This document shows, in pieces, positions 60,186-64,000 of a DNA stretch of 64,000 bases. Both the position numbers and the translations under genes were made by a program. How positions within the stretch are numbered: the first letter of the stretch is position 1; every line of letters begins with the position of its first letter. This DNA is from Lachnospiraceae bacterium (GTDB lineage Bacteria > Bacillota > Clostridia > Lachnospirales > Lachnospiraceae), in NCBI GenBank assembly GCA_015056885.1, contig SVFL01000011.1, forward strand, positions 1 through 64,000, given 5' to 3'. Under the pieces are notes generated by a model that saw only the letters and a list, made by a program, of their open reading frames with translations, had not been told where the DNA came from and searched no databases.

Positions 60186-62342
60186 TTACTCCCAAATTCT
60201 CGATTCTCTATCATTTAATATCTTATTATCAAAATAGAAACCTTTCTTCATCTCTTCCGTGGGTTCAAACCCATTATTCATCAATACGTCAAACAACTCA
60301 TCACTAAACAACTCATCATTAAGTCGCTCCATTAACCCTAATCTATTCTGTAGCTTTACCATATCAAAAAAGAACTCCAATATCCCCTCCTGCATATCCA
60401 ATCTCACAGAATAATTTAATTGATTGGACATTGGTTCCGAATGTTTGGGAGTACCGTCGGAATTTATACAAATCAACATGCCATTGGGTGCTGTAAAAAA
60501 AGCTTCCATGAACTTTGAATTGCGGAACACACTACATTCCTTGCCGGATAAATCTTCCTTCCTCTGAAAGCACCCCTTCATATCATTTTGATATATATAT
60601 CGATTACTCTCATCCAGACAAGCCGTAAAGTAGTAACCATGCACCTTCTGTTTCAGGAATTTACTCAAATAATATTGCGTACTACCATACCAAAGTGAAT
60701 CTACAACACCTATTCGTTCCCCAAGATTCATCCCATCTGTATAGGTTTTATAATTTGTCTTCTCCGTCAGTAAAGCCGATAATATCACATCCGCATATTT
60801 TTCTACAAATGCTCGCAACTGCTTAGGATCACTCTGTACCTCTGCCATCCGTTTATTATCCAAATCTTCGTCTTCCGCCGCGACACCAAAACGATCCTTC
60901 AAGAACTCTTTGCATGTCCCTCCGTAAGGAAACGTTGCAATCTCGTAAACATCCTCTATATTTTCAATGGACGCTCCCCATATCGCTCTCCTCGATATCT
61001 CCAGATAAATCCCTTTGGGAGCATTGGTATCCTCCAACAATTTACGCATATGCTGATACTGGGGTACAAGTAAATACCCCTCCCTGGCCACAAACAAGAG
61101 CTGCTCTACACCGTCTGCCTTGGCATTATTTATTAACCACAACATAAAATTATACACCAAATTGCCTAACAGTACATACCCGGCTTCCCTATTGTCATGA
61201 AATACCAATTTCCCAAACGAAGCATTCAATGCAAAAGGACTATTAAACACTTTTGCACACACCATTCCCATAGCCAGAGAAGATTGTACAGAAACAATAT
61301 TGGGTACAATATCCTTGATAGAAGAATGCTCCAACATTTCATTGACGCTCATCACATAGTAAGACTCAATACCATACTTTCTAGGCATATCCACATCGGA
61401 TTTCAGATTGTCCCCGATATGTAAAGCACGTCTCTCTTTGACCACATCGTCTTTATACCACTGCCAGAGTTCACCGCTTTTCTTGTCCTTACGAAGTTCA
61501 CAGGACACAATTATCTGCTCTCTCTTCGCATTAATACCATTTATAGTTAACAGCTCCCATAAAGTCTCTTTGGTAAAATACATATCACTTACAAAATAGA
61601 CTTCCTTTTCCTGCATAATTTCATTACACAGTCCTGCCACGTCATTTCGTGCCACAAGTAAACTTTTTTCTATTTCCTGTTCAAGCCTTTTCGCCGTTTC
61701 AACAGTTTCTAAATCCCAACCGGAGGTCTCACTAATTTTAGCATATATCTCATCATATGTGGGCTGCTCCAACATGGATGTCGCTCTTTTTCGCACACCG
61801 CAAAAATCAATTTCGCCATATTGACTCTGTAACCGTAATTCCACAATTCGAAACACATCAAAGGGAGACATCACTTTTCTAATCAGAAGGGTATCAACTA
61901 TATCGAAAGATATCACTTCATATGACTGCACCACACTCTTTAACTCATTCAAACTCTTCTGCCAATAAGGATTCTCTTTATCTTCCTTGACTTCCAGAAA
62001 AGCCCTCACTCCATTGCGAAAGTAGATAGGTATATTCCAATCCTGAATACGCTTATAAATGGCATTCCAGTAAGTTGCATCCGTGTTGATCACAAGCAAA
62101 TCTGCCTGTTCCTCCGCCTGTTTTCTACTAAGCACGGGTTTGCCGTAGACTTCTTTTCCAATCAGACTTTCATCCCGATCACACAGACCAATGATTTGAT
62201 AATCACCTACCCCAGCCACCAAAGTCGCAGTCATTCTGCCAGTTCCATAAAGGGCAATCTTTTTATCTTTCATATTGTGAAAGGCATTATGAAATTCTTC
62301 TATCTCGTAATCAAATTTTGATTTGCCCTTTTTTTCGTTCAT
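60186..62342 (-). CDS. Rossmann-like module + HAD-like domain + large unassigned C-terminus
   Basis: A 718-residue protein. Residues about 25-115 are the recurring module (KIALYGTGRMTATLVAGV, GLCDRDESLIGKEVYGKP). Residues about 140-345 are a HAD-like hydrolase: VISFDIVDTLLIRKVMSPF (nucleophile region), YFVSDMYFTKETLWELL and HIGDNLKSDVDMPRKYGI. Residues about 345-718 include FVAREGYLLVPQYQHMRK and VVDSLWYGSTQYYL and resemble the C-terminus of large HAD proteins in polysaccharide clusters; I cannot name their activity. The ribosome site is weak (GTGAAATGAT). Confidence 0.75.
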   Translation of the reverse strand: MNEKKGKSKFDYEIEEFHNAFHNMKDKKIALYGTGRMTATLVAGVGDYQIIGLCDRDESLIGKEVYGKPVLSRKQAEEQADLLVINTDATYWNAIYKRIQDWNIPIYFRNGVRAFLEVKEDKENPYWQKSLNELKSVVQSYEVISFDIVDTLLIRKVMSPFDVFRIVELRLQSQYGEIDFCGVRKRATSMLEQPTYDEIYAKISETSGWDLETVETAKRLEQEIEKSLLVARNDVAGLCNEIMQEKEVYFVSDMYFTKETLWELLTINGINAKREQIIVSCELRKDKKSGELWQWYKDDVVKERRALHIGDNLKSDVDMPRKYGIESYYVMSVNEMLEHSSIKDIVPNIVSVQSSLAMGMVCAKVFNSPFALNASFGKLVFHDNREAGYVLLGNLVYNFMLWLINNAKADGVEQLLFVAREGYLLVPQYQHMRKLLEDTNAPKGIYLEISRRAIWGASIENIEDVYEIATFPYGGTCKEFLKDRFGVAAEDEDLDNKRMAEVQSDPKQLRAFVEKYADVILSALLTEKTNYKTYTDGMNLGERIGVVDSLWYGSTQYYLSKFLKQKVHGYYFTACLDESNRYIYQNDMKGCFQRKEDLSGKECSVFRNSKFMEAFFTAPNGMLICINSDGTPKHSEPMSNQLNYSVRLDMQEGILEFFFDMVKLQNRLGLMERLNDELFSDELFDVLMNNGFEPTEEMKKGFYFDNKILNDRESRIWE

Positions 62343-62361
62343 ATCATTTCACAATGCCTTT

Positions 62362-63399
62362 CTACTTCAAATATAACACGGTCTTTTCAACACCCTTTTC
62401 CAAATCAAAATAAGCTTTCCAGCCTAGCTTCTCCAATTTTGTCGCATCTAGAGATGAATTACTCATCATATTATATCCTTTTTTCTCTTTATCCGAAGGA
62501 TTCTCAAAAACAACTTCTACATTTGCACATCTTGCAATCTCTTCAGCTAAACTTCTAATAGACACAACAGAATCTTTATTAGAAATATTGTACGCATTTC
62601 CTTTTTCGCCATTTATCAAAACTGCTAAAATTGCTGATGCACAATCCAGCGTATAACAATAAGATCTCATTTGTTCACCAGCACTTTTCATTATTATGCT
62701 TTCACCATTAATCGCATTTCTTGTAAATTGTGCGGATGCCCGACTATCAGTATCTAAAATTGTTGGACCATAAATATGTCCCGGACGCACGATAACTGTA
62801 TCAACATCAAATTGTTCACCATAAGAAACACATAATGTTTCTGCTGCACGTTTCGAGCTAGGGTAACAAGCTCTAGAATTTGTAATATCTACATAACCAT
62901 AGTCATTCTCGCTATATGGAGAATTGTCAGTTTTTTTACCATATACTTCACTGGATGAAAGATACAAAAATCTTCTTCCCTTTTTCTCTTTGATATATCG
63001 AAGTAAATTATTTGTTCCAACCAAATTGGCCAGCATCGTCTCAACAGGACATTCCGTGTATGCAACCGGATCTGCATTACTAGCAGCATGAATCACATAA
63101 TCCACTTCACAATCAAAACTAATCTCTTTCGTTGCATCATACTCTATAAATTCATAATCCTCGCCTAATGCAAATGTTGAAAATCTATTCTTAACTTTTC
63201 CTTCCTCTCTCCCCAACAAATATAATTTTGTATCATAGTTTTCATTCTTATTAAGATAAAACAATATATCCGCAACTGAAGAACCAATCATTCCCGTCGC
63301 CCCGGTGATAAGCAATTTCGCATTCCGCAAATTCTCAATTTTAGGAATGCATTGTATCACACGCTTTACATCAATCCAATATTCTTCTTTATATCTCAT
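62362..63399 (-). CDS. NAD-dependent epimerase/dehydratase (SDR)
   Basis: A 345-residue extended SDR with a 30-residue N-terminal extension: LLITGATGMIGSSVADILFY, VIHAASNADPVAYTECPVET, LYLSSSEVYGKKTD and catalytic CYPSSKRAAETLCVSYG (YxxxK), then RPGHIYGPTILDTDSR. GGAGAATGAG precedes the ATG. It directly follows an IspD/TarI-like cytidylyltransferase. In ribitol-type teichoic systems such a pair is a cytidylyltransferase and a reductase, but this is an extended SDR rather than a TarJ-type reductase. Confidence 0.87.
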   Translation of the reverse strand: MRYKEEYWIDVKRVIQCIPKIENLRNAKLLITGATGMIGSSVADILFYLNKNENYDTKLYLLGREEGKVKNRFSTFALGEDYEFIEYDATKEISFDCEVDYVIHAASNADPVAYTECPVETMLANLVGTNNLLRYIKEKKGRRFLYLSSSEVYGKKTDNSPYSENDYGYVDITNSRACYPSSKRAAETLCVSYGEQFDVDTVIVRPGHIYGPTILDTDSRASAQFTRNAINGESIIMKSAGEQMRSYCYTLDCASAILAVLINGEKGNAYNISNKDSVVSIRSLAEEIARCANVEVVFENPSDKEKKGYNMMSNSSLDATKLEKLGWKAYFDLEKGVEKTVLYLK

Positions 63400-63410
63400 C
63401 TCATTCTCCT

Positions 63411-64000
63411 CTATCCCCGAGCCAACAACATTGCTTTAAACATTTCTATATCATCACCGGTAGTAATTTTGATATTCTTCGTAGAACCTTCCGCAAAATA
63501 CAACTCATTTCCCAAATCAGTCATAAGCGTATTTGCATAGGATGATGCATGAATACCAATTTGTTTCTCGAATGCTTCTTGGTAAGCTTTCAGCAACGTA
63601 CCGAATTTATATGCCTGTGGTGTTTGCAGTATCCGCAATTTCTCTCTTGGAACATATTCTTCAGTAGTCTCTCCATCTTCTGTCTTAAAAATCTGCTCAT
63701 AAACCGGCAGTGCCGTAATACCATTTCCCTTTTCCTTACAAACCTGAATACAGGAATGTATAATGCGTTGCTCTACCATAGGACGAATTCCGTCATGAAT
63801 TACTACCACATCATCGGCAGTGCACTCGTCTTGCAGATTTGTCAACCCCTTAAAAATGGATTCCTGACTGCTGCCTCCACCGGGAACAACCCATTTCAGC
63901 TTAGCAATCCCGTACTGCAATGCATATGCCTTTAGTATTTCTTCCCATCCGGACAAACAGACAACCTCTATTGCATCGATTTCCTCTGAAGCCTGAAACT
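63411..64000 (-). CDS. IspD/TarI-like cytidylyltransferase, N-terminus beyond window
   Basis: The last 196 codons of an IspD-family protein; its nucleotide loop lies past 64000. Visible motifs: VVVIHDGIRPMVEQRII (HDxxRP), ILQTPQAYKFGTLLKAYQE and the closing ITTGDDIEMFKAMLLARG. IspD makes CDP-methylerythritol and TarI makes CDP-ribitol; in a sugar cluster the second role, or another CDP-alcohol, is more likely (inference). It precedes the SDR gene by 11 nt in the same transcript. Confidence 0.87.
   Translation of the reverse strand, partial: FQASEEIDAIEVVCLSGWEEILKAYALQYGIAKLKWVVPGGGSSQESIFKGLTNLQDECTADDVVVIHDGIRPMVEQRIIHSCIQVCKEKGNGITALPVYEQIFKTEDGETTEEYVPREKLRILQTPQAYKFGTLLKAYQEAFEKQIGIHASSYANTLMTDLGNELYFAEGSTKNIKITTGDDIEMFKAMLLARG

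Noticed and set aside
27053..64000. Pseudaminic or legionaminic acid flagellin glycosylation locus
   Set aside because: No NeuB-type synthase, PseB/PseC-like pair or Maf protein is visible; the chemistry indicated is heptose and CDP-alcohol based.
1..64000. tRNA, rRNA and insertion sequence genes
   Set aside because: No cloverleaf, rRNA segment, intact transposase or paired terminal repeats were recognised; the only mobile-type trace is the Rpn remnant.

Overview
The window looks like chromosomal DNA of a motile, low-GC Gram-positive of the Lachnospiraceae type (Roseburia/Lachnospira/Butyrivibrio-like). This rests on the Firmicute-style order rpmG-secE-nusG-rplK-rplA / rplJ-rplL / rpoB, an L10-type leader, strong AGGAGG Shine-Dalgarno sites, sigma-A promoters with extended -10 boxes, and short 269-residue flagellins from sigma-28 promoters. 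Nearly everything is on the minus strand; the one clear plus-strand gene is a FliD-like protein at 6775-8070. Species assignment is inference.

Layout. (1) 1-6540: the 5' half of rpoB, with its own promoter. It is cut off from rplL by two terminators and an 880-bp spacer holding a GC-rich hairpin and an array of 35-bp palindrome-ended units. Then rplL, rplJ, an L10 leader attenuator, rplA, rplK, nusG, secE and rpmG. (2) 6590-9735: a stand-alone FliD-like gene (+), then an XRE regulator and UDP-galactopyranose mutase (-). (3) 9761-18573: a polycistron with two LicD-type transferases, a cytidylyltransferase-oxidoreductase fusion, an oxidoreductase-glycerophosphodiesterase fusion, TIM-barrel isomerases and a glycosyltransferase; it reads like an uncharacterised phospho-polyol decoration pathway. 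(4) 18648-27002: two nearly identical flagellin genes, each with a sigma-28 promoter and each followed by a terminator and then glycosyltransferase genes, plus flaG-fliD-fliS-FliT-like. (5) 27053-40656: nucleotidyltransferases, a cupin, a HAD phosphatase, a GDPD, GT8/DUF4422 glycosyltransferases and a complete ADP-heptose set (gmhB, gmhA, hldE, hldD), behind a sigma-28-like promoter. (6) 40858-41660: remnants of an Rpn-type nuclease and a GT4 glycosyltransferase. (7) 41670-64000: a visibly AT-richer cluster with two GT9 heptosyltransferase-like proteins, four radical SAM proteins, methyltransferases, a split transketolase, a second GmhA-like SIS protein, a domain-swapped HldE-like enzyme, three SDR epimerases, a large HAD protein and an IspD/TarI-like cytidylyltransferase cut by the window end.

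How the parts may work together. The enzymes make activated heptoses, UDP-Galf and CDP-linked small molecules and transfer them to a glycan. The flagellin context and promoters point to flagellin glycosylation, although a cell-surface polymer cannot be excluded. The most striking pattern is a small Rossmann-like module (FGxGxxG, then DN(N/D), then an acidic loop) fused to the N- or C-terminus of 14 otherwise unrelated enzymes in regions 3, 5 and 7. It may be a shared binding or docking module of the modification machinery.
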